The notes under the pieces are model-generated. The model was not told the origin of the DNA and searched no databases. It saw only the letters and a program-made list of their open reading frames with translations. Shown in pieces: positions 41,306-50,935 of a DNA stretch of 64,000 nucleotides. The DNA is taken from positions 186,001-250,000 of the forward strand of contig CAWKMC010000010.1 of assembly GCA_963850535.1 (NCBI GenBank). Direction: 5' to 3'. Within the stretch, counting starts at the first letter, position 1; each line of letters begins with the position of its first letter. This stretch comes from JAMXLO01 sp963850535 (GTDB lineage Bacteria; Pseudomonadota; Alphaproteobacteria; Acetobacterales; Acetobacteraceae). A program made the position numbers and the translations under genes.

Positions 41306-42763
41306 TTGGCTATCATCAAGCCCACCATCACCATTGACGGGAACTTTTCCGACTGGGTTTCCTCGGAACGTATCGATTACGGCGATGTGACGGGCTACAG
41401 CCTCTACTCGGAGGCGCAGAACGGCTTCCTCTATTTCGACCTGAATGCCCCGACCGGCGTGGCGATCGGGCCCACCACCACGATCTGGCTCAACACCGAC
41501 CTCAACGCCGCCACGGGCTACCAGATCTTCGGCTTCGCCGGCGGCGCCGAATATAATGTGGAAATAAACGCTGATGGCACCGCCTCACTCTATCAGGACA
41601 GTGCAGGCCAGACTGCCCCGACGCTCGTTCTGAGCAACATCTCGATCGCGTATTCGGCCGATAAGACCCAAGTAGAGCTCGCGATCCCGCTGACCTCGAT
41701 CGGCAATCCGAGCAATCCAGTGGATGTGCTGTACGACGTCAACAACAGCACTTTCGGTCCCACCAGTTATACCAACCAACCCTATGTGGCGCCCAACGCC
41801 GACGTGACGCGCACGCCGACCCACAAGGTCGCCATCGTCTATTCGGACACCACCGCCGCCAACTACTTCAGGGGCCTGGGCGATGCCGCAGGCGCGCCTT
41901 CTACCGCCTATGACGATCTGTTCATGGCGGCGCAGAACCAGGCGCGGATGGCCGGCGTCTCTTATGACATCATCGATGAATCGCAACTAACCAATGTCAA
42001 CAATCTGATCGGCTACGACGCGCTGATCTTCCCGTCGATGACGGACGTGAACACGGCGCAATTGCCAGCCATTATGTCGGCGCTGACCAGCGCGGTTTAT
42101 GACTACCATATCTCCATCATCACCTCCGGCGACTTCCTGACCAACGATCAGACCGGCGCCCCGCTGGCCAACAATCCCTACGTCAACATGGAGACGCTGC
42201 TGGGTCTCAATCGTGTCGGCGGCGGCAACAGCGGCAATGTGTCGGTCACCGCCAACGACCTCACCAACCCGGCCATGAAGAGCTACACCGCGGGGCAGGT
42301 CGTCCAGACCTACACCGGTGTCGGCTACACCGACTACGAGCCCGTGGGCAACACGCCAAAAGATGTTCTGGTCAACCAGAGCGTCACTGATCCGACCCTA
42401 GCTGGCGGTTCCGAGACGATACCCGCTGTCACCGAGACCACGGTGGGCGGCACCACCAATGCCGAGTTCGCCTCCCAGGCTCTGCTGGGCGACAGCAATC
42501 TGTTGTCGAACGTCATCCAGAGCGTGGTGTTGGGCACCACTCCAGGGGTCGCGCTGCACACCTCGCGCGATGCCGGCATCGTTGCCGTGCGCATGGACAT
42601 GGACCAGGCGCAGGTTCCTGCCGATGTGTCCCCGGCCGCCGGCGGCCCCGGCATCTACGACAAGCTGCTCCCGATCCTGACGCAGTGGAAGGCGCAGTAC
42701 AACTTCGTCGGATCGTACTATGTCGACATCGGTGACAACCCGAACTCCCCCTGCCGACTCTAA
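41306..42763 (+). CDS. Giant secreted protein, N-terminal part: CBM9-like domain and start of deacetylase-like region (frame 1)
   Basis: TTG 41306, with GAGGAGC five bases upstream, starts the protein as MAIIKPTITIDGNFSDW. This is a CBM9/DOMON-type beta domain opening, and the first about 150 residues follow this fold. From about 200 a second region (KVAIVYSDTTAANYFRGLGD, YDALIFPSMTDVNTA) resembles the glutaminase-like or carbohydrate-active front module of large secreted deacetylases. The frame ends after QYNFVGSYYVDIGDNPNSP because of a run of five C at 42747-42751. The deacetylase continues in the next frame (42720-46943), so the two parts are one roughly 1,880-aa polypeptide if one C is removed. 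No N-terminal signal is seen, as expected for type I secretion. Confidence 0.8.
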   Translation: MAIIKPTITIDGNFSDWVSSERIDYGDVTGYSLYSEAQNGFLYFDLNAPTGVAIGPTTTIWLNTDLNAATGYQIFGFAGGAEYNVEINADGTASLYQDSAGQTAPTLVLSNISIAYSADKTQVELAIPLTSIGNPSNPVDVLYDVNNSTFGPTSYTNQPYVAPNADVTRTPTHKVAIVYSDTTAANYFRGLGDAAGAPSTAYDDLFMAAQNQARMAGVSYDIIDESQLTNVNNLIGYDALIFPSMTDVNTAQLPAIMSALTSAVYDYHISIITSGDFLTNDQTGAPLANNPYVNMETLLGLNRVGGGNSGNVSVTANDLTNPAMKSYTAGQVVQTYTGVGYTDYEPVGNTPKDVLVNQSVTDPTLAGGSETIPAVTETTVGGTTNAEFASQALLGDSNLLSNVIQSVVLGTTPGVALHTSRDAGIVAVRMDMDQAQVPADVSPAAGGPGIYDKLLPILTQWKAQYNFVGSYYVDIGDNPNSPCRL

Positions 42764-45700
42764 GGTCGATCCGACGACAACGAACTGGGCGAAGAGCCTG
42801 CCGTATTACGAGCAGATCCTGGCGCTGGGCGGCGAGATCGGCACGCACTCCTACACCCATCTCATCAACCCACCCACCACGAGGTTCACAGCGCACACCG
42901 TCGGCGCCACGGCGGCGGGCGCGACTACGATCACCCTCGACCAGGTGCCGTCGTTCTATGGCATCACGGTTGGCATGTGGCTGACCGGCACGGGTATCGG
43001 CTCGAACACGACGCTGCCAGGCGCCGCCGGCGAAGGAGGTGCGGTGGCCAACACGCAGGTCATCGCGGTCAACGGAAACACCATCACCATCAGCTACATA
43101 CCCGCCGGTTTCGGCGGCACCAATCAGGGGACCATCGCTTCCATACCGGGCGGCACCACGCTGACCTTCTCCGTGCCGCCGGAGAACACCAACTTCCTGG
43201 AGCCGACGACCGGCACCAACCTCAGCAGCGACGGCAATCCTTTCACCTACGCCTACGAGTTCGGCACCTCCAAGACGACGCTCGAGCAACAGCTCAGCTT
43301 GGCGCTTGGCCATCCTTTCACGATCTACGGCGCTGCCGTGCCGGGTGCGGCGGAGACCGCCGCCACCAGCCAGAACATCATGGCGTATTTCCCCTCGGGG
43401 GCCGGCTACACCGGCTATATCACCGGCGGGTGGACCGGCATCAACTCCGGCTACCCTAGCGCGTTCGGCTACATCAATCCGACGCAGCAGGGGTCGGTCT
43501 ACATCGCCCCGAACATGACGTTCGACTTCACCGAGATCCAGTACGAAGGTAAGACCGTCGCGCAGGCCGAGGCGGATTGGGCCGCGCAGTTCAATGCAAT
43601 CACGGCCAACGCTGCTGGCACACCTGTCGTCGTGTTGCCGGTGCACGATTACGGCGTCGCGGCGTGGAACACCACGACCAACTCGCCGACGGGGTCGCCG
43701 TATACCACGCAGATGTACACGGACTTCCTCGCGAATGCTTATGCGAAGAACTATGAGTTCGTGACGCTGGAGGATCTGGCTTCGCGCATTGCGGCGTCGG
43801 AGAAAGCGCAGATCAACTACACGACCTCCGGCAACACGATCATCGCGACGGTTACACCCGACCCGACGGCGCCTGACCTCGGCGCGATGGCGCTCGATGT
43901 CGTCAATGGCGGCACCCAGGTCATTCAGAACGTCACCGGCTGGTACGCCTACAGTGCGCAGGAGCTGTTCCTGCCCTACGGGGCCAACCCGCAAACCTAC
44001 ACCGTCACTCTCGGCACGACGCAGGATGCGGTTACCCACATCTTCGAGCTGCCGATGCGAGCCGATCTCCGTTCGGTCACCGGCAACGGTCAAAACCTCA
44101 GTTTCTCTGTGGTGGGCGACGGCGTCGTCAAAGTCGCTCTCCCACAGGCGGGGGACCAGGTTGTTGTGACCGGGACTGGCGTGACGAGCTACGGCATCAG
44201 CCCGACTGACGCGAAGGAACTCGACATCACGCTGACCGGGCTGGGGCAACATGACGTGTCAATCGTGGTCGGGCCGGCCGCGCCGACCGAGTTCGTCACC
44301 AGCGTGGTCTTCTCGCCAGACAGCGGTGCGAGCACGACCGACTTTATCACCAACGTTGCAGCACAGATCATATCGGGCAAATTGAGTGGGACCCTGGCGG
44401 TAGGCGACTTTGTGCAGGTGTCGCTCGATGGCGGCACCACGTGGCTGACTGCTACCGCCACGGGAAGTGATAGTTTCTCGCTGTCGGCCATGTTGACCGG
44501 CAGCAATACGCTGATCGCGAAAGCCACGAATGCTGCCGGCTTGTCCAGCGCTGCGCTGACGCAGGCCTATGTCCTCGACCTGGTCCCGCCGACGGAGACA
44601 GCAACGATCGCCGCAATGACGGACGACAGCGCCGCTGCCGACTTCGTTACAAACAACGGGGACGCGGGCCGGACTGTCACGGGTAAATTGTCGGCGGCGT
44701 TAGCCAGCGACGAAAGCCTCCGCGTCAGCATGGACGGCGGCGCCAGCTGGATCGTTCCGACTGTCAGCGGCACGGATTGGACCGCAATCGATGCCACCAG
44801 CCATGCCACCATTTGGACGATCGAGGCCCAGGTCGTGGACCTGGCCGGAAACCTGGGCCCGCTCGCCACTCAGGTGGTGACGTTCGACAATACGCCGCCG
44901 GCCGCGCCGAGCGCGCCGGACCTGATCGCGACATCCGACAATGGTACGTCGAGCACGGATAATATCACCAGTATCACCGCGCCGACTTTCACTGGCACGG
45001 CCGAGGCAAACAGCTTGGTGACCCTGCTCGACGGAACCACGTCGGTCGGCACCGGCAAGGCTGACCAGAACGGGAATTGGTCGGTCAACGCGACGGCCTT
45101 AAGCGTTGGCGTTCACACCATCAGTGCCACTGCGACCGATCTGGCAGGCAACGTCAGTACTGCATCGAGCGTCCTGTCGGTCTCGATCGTGGCTCCGCCC
45201 CCTGCGCCGTCGGTCCCGGATCTGATCGCCACATCGGACAGCGGAAGGTCCACTGCCGACAACATCACCAACGTTTTTGCACCAACCTTCAAGGGCACCG
45301 CGACGGCAGGCCTTGCGATAACCCTGTTCGACGGAACCACGCAAATAGGCAGCAGCGTGGCCACCGCCACCGGCACCTGGCAGATCACCGCATCCGCCCT
45401 GCTTGACGGTCCGCACAGCATCAACGCCGTTGCAACAGATGCGGCGGGCATAGCCAGCGTTGCGTCAGCGGCGCTGAGCGTGACGATCGACACGGTCGCC
45501 CTGCCTCCGTCGACCCCGGATATGACCGCGGCCACCGACAGGGGTCTCTCGAACACGGACAACACCACCAACGACAACACGCCGACCTTCACCGGAACGG
45601 CAGAGGCCGCAGCCCAGGTCACGCTGTACGAGGGCTCGACCATCCTGGGCACCGCACGCGCATCGGCCACCGGCGTCTACACCATCACCTCCGCGGTGCT

Positions 45701-46943
45701 GACGGACGGAACGCACAACGTCAGCGCATCGCAGGTGGATGTGGCCGGGAACAGCAGCGTCCTCTCGGCAGCGTTGTCGGTCATGATCGACACGATTGTT
45801 CCCCCCACTCCGTCCGCGCCGGTGCTGAGCCCGACTTCGGACAGTGGCGTGCTGGGCGACAACATCACCAACGACACGACGCCGACCTTCACCGGCACGG
45901 CCGAGGCTGGGACCACCGTGTCGGTCTACAACGGCACGAACAAGGTCGGCACAGGCATTGCCGATGCGAACGGGAACTGGACCGTCACCACGTCGTCGAT
46001 GGGGAACGGGGTCCACGTCATGACCACCAAGGCTACGGATGTGGCGGGCAACGTAAGCGCCGCATCGGCGGCGTTGTCGATCACCATCGATGCGACGGCG
46101 CCAGCGCGCCCGGCGCTTCCGGACCTTCTGGCGACCTCTGACACTGGTGTCTCGAGCACGGACAACATCACCAAGATCACGACGCCGAGCCTTGCCGGCA
46201 CGGCGGAGGCGCTCAGCACGGTGACCGTGTACGACGGCACGACGGTGCTCGGCACCACCGCGGCGACAGCGCTGGGGACCTGGTCTCTCACCCCAACACT
46301 GGGGAACGGAACCCACAGCATCACCGTCAAGGCGACGGATGCGGCGGGCAACGTCAGTGCTGCCTCGAGTGCGCTGGCGTTGACCATCGATACGACGGCG
46401 CCAGGTGTGCCGGCGTTCAGCGGCGGCAATGCGACGACGCTGCGCGGAACCGGCGAAGCCGGCGACACCGTGACCATACTCAACGGGGGGGCAGCGGTCG
46501 GCACTGCGACGGTGGGTTCGGCCGGAAACTGGAGTTGGAGCTTCATCGCGGGCGCTTCCCCGCTCGCATTTACGGCGTTGCAGACCGACAAGGCGGGCAA
46601 CGTAGGGTCCGCGACGGTTGGTTCGGCGCTGATCGGCACCAGCAGCAACGACACGCTGACCAGCACTGGGGGCAACGACCTTCTGATAGGAGCGGGCGGC
46701 ACGGATACGTTCTCGTTCAGCGGAGCCTTCGGGCATGACATCATCACCGACTTTGCCGCGACCGGCGCAGCCCACGATTTCATCAACTTGCTAGGAAACG
46801 GCGTGCTGAACAGCTTCGCGAACGTGCTGGCCAATACCACGCAGACCGCCACAGGCGTCGTGATCAGCGACGGCGCCAATACGTTGACGCTCAACAACGT
46901 AACCAAGACCAGTCTTACGTCGGCTGACTTCAGCTTCGCGTGA
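42720..46943 (+). CDS. Giant secreted protein, C-terminal part: polysaccharide deacetylase region, Ig-like repeats, RTX-type end (frame 2)
   Basis: In this frame real coding starts after the C5 run, at ADSKVDPTTTNWAKSLPYYE, followed by the deacetylase motif LGGEIGTHSYTHLINPP. A parallel-beta type insertion, then HDYGVAAWNTTT and the end of the deacetylase domain (YEFVTLEDLASRIAAS), follow. Two divergent Ig-like domains (about residues 525-725 of the frame) precede five near-identical 100-aa Ig-like repeats plus one partial. The end shows ALIGTSSNDTLTSTGGNDLL and GGTDTFSFSGAFGHDIITDF, an RTX/hemolysin-type calcium-binding and type I secretion tail. The likely role is a cell-surface or secreted polysaccharide-modifying adhesin. 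Confidence 0.82.
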   Translation: MSTSVTTRTPPADSKVDPTTTNWAKSLPYYEQILALGGEIGTHSYTHLINPPTTRFTAHTVGATAAGATTITLDQVPSFYGITVGMWLTGTGIGSNTTLPGAAGEGGAVANTQVIAVNGNTITISYIPAGFGGTNQGTIASIPGGTTLTFSVPPENTNFLEPTTGTNLSSDGNPFTYAYEFGTSKTTLEQQLSLALGHPFTIYGAAVPGAAETAATSQNIMAYFPSGAGYTGYITGGWTGINSGYPSAFGYINPTQQGSVYIAPNMTFDFTEIQYEGKTVAQAEADWAAQFNAITANAAGTPVVVLPVHDYGVAAWNTTTNSPTGSPYTTQMYTDFLANAYAKNYEFVTLEDLASRIAASEKAQINYTTSGNTIIATVTPDPTAPDLGAMALDVVNGGTQVIQNVTGWYAYSAQELFLPYGANPQTYTVTLGTTQDAVTHIFELPMRADLRSVTGNGQNLSFSVVGDGVVKVALPQAGDQVVVTGTGVTSYGISPTDAKELDITLTGLGQHDVSIVVGPAAPTEFVTSVVFSPDSGASTTDFITNVAAQIISGKLSGTLAVGDFVQVSLDGGTTWLTATATGSDSFSLSAMLTGSNTLIAKATNAAGLSSAALTQAYVLDLVPPTETATIAAMTDDSAAADFVTNNGDAGRTVTGKLSAALASDESLRVSMDGGASWIVPTVSGTDWTAIDATSHATIWTIEAQVVDLAGNLGPLATQVVTFDNTPPAAPSAPDLIATSDNGTSSTDNITSITAPTFTGTAEANSLVTLLDGTTSVGTGKADQNGNWSVNATALSVGVHTISATATDLAGNVSTASSVLSVSIVAPPPAPSVPDLIATSDSGRSTADNITNVFAPTFKGTATAGLAITLFDGTTQIGSSVATATGTWQITASALLDGPHSINAVATDAAGIASVASAALSVTIDTVALPPSTPDMTAATDRGLSNTDNTTNDNTPTFTGTAEAAAQVTLYEGSTILGTARASATGVYTITSAVLTDGTHNVSASQVDVAGNSSVLSAALSVMIDTIVPPTPSAPVLSPTSDSGVLGDNITNDTTPTFTGTAEAGTTVSVYNGTNKVGTGIADANGNWTVTTSSMGNGVHVMTTKATDVAGNVSAASAALSITIDATAPARPALPDLLATSDTGVSSTDNITKITTPSLAGTAEALSTVTVYDGTTVLGTTAATALGTWSLTPTLGNGTHSITVKATDAAGNVSAASSALALTIDTTAPGVPAFSGGNATTLRGTGEAGDTVTILNGGAAVGTATVGSAGNWSWSFIAGASPLAFTALQTDKAGNVGSATVGSALIGTSSNDTLTSTGGNDLLIGAGGTDTFSFSGAFGHDIITDFAATGAAHDFINLLGNGVLNSFANVLANTTQTATGVVISDGANTLTLNNVTKTSLTSADFSFA
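44907..46409 (+). repeat. Five tandem ~300-bp repeats encoding Ig-like domains
   Basis: Repeat units begin at the Pro-rich stretch (PSAPDLIATSD and variants) at 44907, 45207, 45507, 45810 and 46110, giving spacings of 300, 300, 303 and 300 bases; a degenerate sixth begins at 46410. Each unit contains an NIT-like motif, then TPTFTGTAEA, a GTxxVG turn and xATDxAGNVSxAS. Copies differ at many positions, so they are old. This is the Bap/adhesin-type stalk of the giant protein. Confidence 0.85.
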
Positions 46944-47044
46944 AGCCGATGCGAACTCATTCCGAAGGAGGGACAGGCACGCAGACGTCGATCTGATGCC
47001 GCAGTGACGCGCCGATAGAGTTCAACGAGGGCGCCAAGGCTCCC

Positions 47045-47083
47045 CCGCAACTGCGGAGCGCACCCTATATCGGGTGGCTGCGG
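47045..47083. terminator. Possible bidirectional terminator hairpin
   Basis: Between the convergent giant gene and the DUF2945 gene, CCGCA..TGCGG and a CACCC-TATATC-GGGTG hairpin can nest into one structure. No T-run follows on either side, so Rho-independent termination is only a possibility. Confidence 0.3.
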
Positions 47084-47139
47084 CTTCATCGGCTCGCATT
47101 TGCCGATGCACTGATCGCACGCGATCCGACCGCGGCAGG

Positions 47140-47349
47140 TCACCCCTTCTTCAGTTCGTCTGGCTTGTGCGCGGCCTTCTTTCCGGATTTGTCACTCTGG
47201 ACGATATATTGTGGGTTGCTCTTTGAAGCAGCCACTTTATGACCCTTGATATGCGTTTCCGATGTCTGCTGCTTGATCACCGTTCCATGCGTTTTGCCCT
47301 GACTGGTGTTCCAATCGACCTTGTCGCCTTTCTTCAGGTTTTTCGTCAT
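47140..47349 (-). CDS. DUF2945 (hypervirulence-associated TUDOR domain) protein
   Basis: The 69-aa basic protein reads MTKNLKKGDKVDWNTSQGKT at its start, then GTVIKQQTSETHIKGHKVAA and an IVQSDKSGKKAAHKPDELKK-like end. It is a compact SH3/Tudor-like barrel with many lysines, matching DUF2945. Its role is unknown; nucleic-acid or peptide binding is inferred from the fold. It lies convergent to the giant secreted-protein gene. Confidence 0.85.
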   Translation of the reverse strand: MTKNLKKGDKVDWNTSQGKTHGTVIKQQTSETHIKGHKVAASKSNPQYIVQSDKSGKKAAHKPDELKKG

Positions 47350-47453
47350 CGCTTGCTCCGTTGATGTGCCTCTGGGGCCACTGGCCCATGCCTCGCTGCG
47401 CCGGTATGGCGGGCTCCTCTGGATTGAGGTTCGTGCACCCTAGAACTGAATGC

Positions 47454-49020
47454 CTATAAGGTGGCCAGCAAGCGCGCTGGTGACTCCCCTAGCGCTTGCG
47501 GCGTCCAATCACGTCGTAGCGACAGCAATGCCACGAGCGCTGACGTGTCGCGGTCACGGTCAAGACCCGCCGCTGCAGCAACCACTCCATCTTTCAGGTA
47601 ATAAGCCAGCAGGTCCGGCTTTTCCGGATCGCCATGCAGCACGATGTCATCCCACTCCGAGGCGTGTCCAATATAGTCAAGCCTCTTCAAGTACTGGATG
47701 GTCCAAAACACCGGCACAGCATCGTAGCGCACCTGATGCCCCAACATTGCCAACGCCGCTAGGCGTCCATGCTGTTCGGCCACGCGCCAATGCTCGACGC
47801 GGATCGGCGGGCCGTCACCACGATTGGGGAAGCGCGCAATATCTCCTGCCGCGTACAGCCCATCCGTCACACGCAGCTGTGCATCAACACTCAAACTTCC
47901 GTCGTCATTGCACGGCAGGCCGGCAATGGCATCAGTTGCCGGCTTGATGCCGAGCCCGACAATGGCGAGCTCCGCCGCGATCCGCTCACCACTGTCCAGT
48001 GTCACGCCAGTCAATTCAGTCCCACCGTCGAACGATGTGATCGTTGCGCCCGTCCGAAATCTAACACCATGACGCGCATGAAGTTTTTGCCAAGCCATAC
48101 CCACCGGAGCACCCAGCTGCTTCTCGAATGGCACCGCTTCCTTGCCGACCACCGTGACCTCGAGTCCGCGTTCGCGCAGGCTCGCTGCGACCTCCATACC
48201 GATAAAGCTGGTGCCTAGTATCACCGCATGTCGGCTGCGCTCCGCCTGTGCGAGGATCGCGTCTGCATCAGATCGAACTCCTCAGCAGAAAGACATTTCG
48301 GCGATCGGCGCCGGCGATTGATGGACGTTGCGGCACGCCGCCCGTAGCCAGCAATGCGGCATCGTAGTCCAGCATGGCGCCGTCTGCGCAGGATATCCGC
48401 CGCGCACGCGGATCAACGCCGGTCACACTCGCCGTGCGTCGTTCGATGCCATGCCGGCGATACCACTCCTGCGTCTGCAGCGGCGATTTCTCCCCGCCCG
48501 ATTGGCCCGAGAGGGCGTACTTGCTGAGAAGCGTGCGGTCATACGGAACCCGGTTATCGCGATCCAACATCACAACCCGGCCGCCGAAGCCGTTCTCTCG
48601 CAGCGTTTGAGCCGCCACTGCGCCAGCGGCACCGGCTCCTACAATCACAAAGCACCTGTTGTCGTCTGTCCGGCTCGGTTCAGCATGCAACGCCTTGGCT
48701 TGCAGCGCGGGGACGCTCACCAGTACGCGGCCTGCGGCGACCCTCACGGCGAAGCGAGGCAGTGCATCCACAGCCGGTGGGTCCAACAGAGCACCGGTTC
48801 GCAGGCAGAATCTCGCCTTGTGCCAGGGACAGATGACCCCACTATCCTGACGAACGCCGTCCGCCAGCGGTCCGCCGGCATGCGGACAGATGCCGCCCAC
48901 CGCATATGCCGTGCCATTATCGCGCGTTAGCAGCACGTTTTCTGAGCCCGCGGTAACCCCAAGCATCCCGCCCATTGGGATCTCATCAAGCGCAGCGACG
49001 TCGTATTCACGTGATGGCAT
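47454..49020 (-). CDS. Rieske-FAD/NAD(P) oxidoreductase fusion, frameshifted
   Basis: ATG 49020 (GGAG eight bases upstream) starts MPSREYDVAALDEIPMGGML. A Rieske 2Fe-2S domain covers about 10-105, with ligands in GICPHAGGPLADG and GVICPWHKARFCL. A pyridine-nucleotide-disulfide oxidoreductase follows, with FAD motif CFVIVGAGAAGAVAAQTLR, then VPYDRTLLSKYALSG and ALLATGGVPQRPSI. The frame stops at 48268, but the protein continues in the next frame as SDADAILAQAERSRHAVILG (from about 48282) with GTSFIGMEVAASLRERGLEV and the C-terminal GLYAAGDIARFPN and RVEHWRVAEQHGR. One extra base (or two missing) near 48268-48280 explains it. This is an AIFM3-like or ferredoxin reductase-like electron-transfer enzyme of about 520 aa. 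Confidence 0.82.
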
Positions 49021-49083
49021 GGCGGTGCTCCACATCAACCTACGCCGGAACGTCAAAGGCGGGCGGAGCGTTCGAGCACTCTA

Positions 49084-50207
49084 TGGATACGCATGGTTTC
49101 CGTGATTCGGCCGAAGCCTTCCCACGGCCCCTGCTGGCCGAATTGGCGCAGCTGACGCCGGGGATGCAGCAGCGTGCACTCCAACTCGACAGAACCGCCG
49201 ATTTCCCAACCGAGGACATAGACCTCCTGCGCAGCCTCGGCGCCTTGGCAGCGCCACTTCCGCCCGAGTTGGGCGGACTGAGCTGGGGAACGCGGCCGGA
49301 AGGTGCTGCCGGCCTGGTGCAGGCGTTGCGGCTGCTGGGGCAGGGGAACCTGAGCGTTGGCCGACTGTATGAGGCGCATGTGAACGCGCTGCGCCTAGTG
49401 GTGCGGTTCGGCACTCCGGACCAGGTACGCGCCAGCGCGCGAGACGCGATGGATGGTCATCTGTTTGGCCTGTGGGTCACGGACGCACCCCAAGCGCCCC
49501 TACAACTGCGAGACAATGGGATCCTGTGCGGAAGCAAGGCGCCGTGTTCCGGCGCCGGGTACGCGACCCGAGCCTTGGTGACCGCGCGGCTGTCTTCAGG
49601 CGAATCGCACATGCTGATCATCAGGGCACCCGGCCGTGAGTGCGCCGATCGAACTGGCTGGGGCACTCAGGGCATGCGGTCTGCTTGCAATGGCTTGGTC
49701 GAGTTGGATGGGATTCGGCCGACCGCTAAAATCGGCGCGGCCGGGGATTACCTGTGCCAGCCAGACTTCTCCGCCGGTGCCTGGCGGACCTCCGCGGTCA
49801 CCCTGGGCGGGATGGAGGCGCTGGTCGCCGAGATGCGGGGCCAGCTCGTCAAGCGTGAGCGGCACGGAGACCCATACCAGCGTGAGCGGGTCGGCAAGGC
49901 GCTCATTGCACAAGAGACGGCGCGCTTCTGGGTCGGGCGCGCCGCGATCTTCGGCGAAGCGCATGATGGCGATGCAAACGATATCGCGAGCACGGTGAAT
50001 CTAGCGCGGATTGCGGTAGAGACTGCTTGTCTCGATGTCCTGCGTATCGCGCAGCGTGCCCTTGGCCTCGCCGCGTTCCGCCAAGGCGAGTTGGCGGAAC
50101 TGTTGCTGCGCGATCTGGCGACGTACCTGCGTCAGCCTGCACCGGACGAAACTCTCGCCGAGGCCGCCGCGCACTTTATGCAGCGTGCCGTGCCGGAGAC
50201 GCCGTGA
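49084..50207 (+). CDS. Acyl-CoA dehydrogenase-like protein
   Basis: The 374-aa protein has acyl-CoA dehydrogenase domains: N-terminal helices (FPTEDIDLLRSLGALAAPLP, LGGLSWG), a middle beta region (GHLFGLWVTDAPQAPLQLRD, GILCGSKAPCSGAGYATRAL) and a C-terminal helical bundle (NDIASTVNLARIAVETACLD). The catalytic glutamate is not obvious, and the protein may not be a canonical beta-oxidation enzyme. ATG 49084 was chosen; the upstream frame to 48975 lacks a ribosome binding site. It overlaps the PIG-L deacetylase start by four bases (GTGA). Its family occurs in a compact deacetylase, methyltransferase and glycosyltransferase cluster of unknown product. Confidence 0.82.
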
Positions 50208-50935
50208 CGCCCGCCAGTGAAGTCCTCAGGCAGATGCGGGAGCTGCCATTTGCCGATCTTGATGCAATTGCACCAGGTACAAGCCTGGTCCTCGCGCCGC
50301 ATCCAGACGATGAAACTTTGGGCTGTGGAGGGTTTGTCATTGAGGCCTGCAAACGCGGACGGCCGCCGCTGATTGTGGCCGTGACCGACGGTGCGGGTTC
50401 TCATGCCGGCTCGACCGCCTATCCACCGGCGCGATTGAAGGCGCTACGTGCCGCCGAGCTCCGGTCGGCCGCGCAAATCCTGGGAGTGCCGGAGAATCAA
50501 GTCCGCTTTTTGGACCTGCCGGACACGCTCGCGCCAAGGCACGGGCCGGATTTCGACCTTGCGGTGCAAACCGTAGTGGCGACGATCCGCGATCATAGCG
50601 TAGCCAACCTTCTCACGAGTTGGACACACGACCCGCATGGCGACCATCAGGCCACCGCGTGTATTGCCTTTGCGGTCGCGCAGATCGCCCGTGTTCGTCT
50701 GCTGTCCTATCCGGTCTGGGGTTGGCTGCTGCCACCCGAACAGGCTCTGCCGATCACTCTGGTCCGAGGCGCGCGCCTGGATGTCAGTCAGGTGCACGAA
50801 CAGAAGCGGCGTGCGCTGGCAGCTCACGCGTCGCAGTATTCCGGTCTCATCACCGACGACTCGCAAGGCTTCCAACTGCCGCACGATTTGCTGGCCATCG
50901 CAGACCTGGATTACGAGGTCTTTCTTGAGCAATGA
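50204..50935 (+). CDS. PIG-L family N-deacetylase
   Basis: The 243-aa zinc-dependent deacetylase shows SLVLAPHPDDETLGCGGFV (the H-P-D-D metal motif), AVTDGAGSH and DLPDTLAPRHG with WTHDPHGDHQATACIAFA (second metal His motif). Family members remove acetyl groups from N-acetylglucosaminyl lipids or mycothiol-type precursors. The GTG start overlaps the dehydrogenase stop, and its stop overlaps the next ATG, so translation is coupled throughout the cluster. A longer frame upstream from 50027 is only an overlap of the dehydrogenase gene. Confidence 0.9.
   Translation: MTPASEVLRQMRELPFADLDAIAPGTSLVLAPHPDDETLGCGGFVIEACKRGRPPLIVAVTDGAGSHAGSTAYPPARLKALRAAELRSAAQILGVPENQVRFLDLPDTLAPRHGPDFDLAVQTVVATIRDHSVANLLTSWTHDPHGDHQATACIAFAVAQIARVRLLSYPVWGWLLPPEQALPITLVRGARLDVSQVHEQKRRALAAHASQYSGLITDDSQGFQLPHDLLAIADLDYEVFLEQ

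Noticed and set aside
42513..44252. 579-aa minus-strand frame opposite the giant gene
   Set aside because: Arg/Gly/Val-rich shadow of repeat-rich coding sequence without motifs or ribosome binding site.
44907..46409. Possible CRISPR or mobile repeat
   Set aside because: The repeats are 300 bases, in frame and encode Ig-like domains without spacers.
45465..46775. 436-aa minus-strand frame opposite the Ig-like repeats
   Set aside because: Its repetitiveness merely mirrors the sense-strand repeats; no signal or domain.
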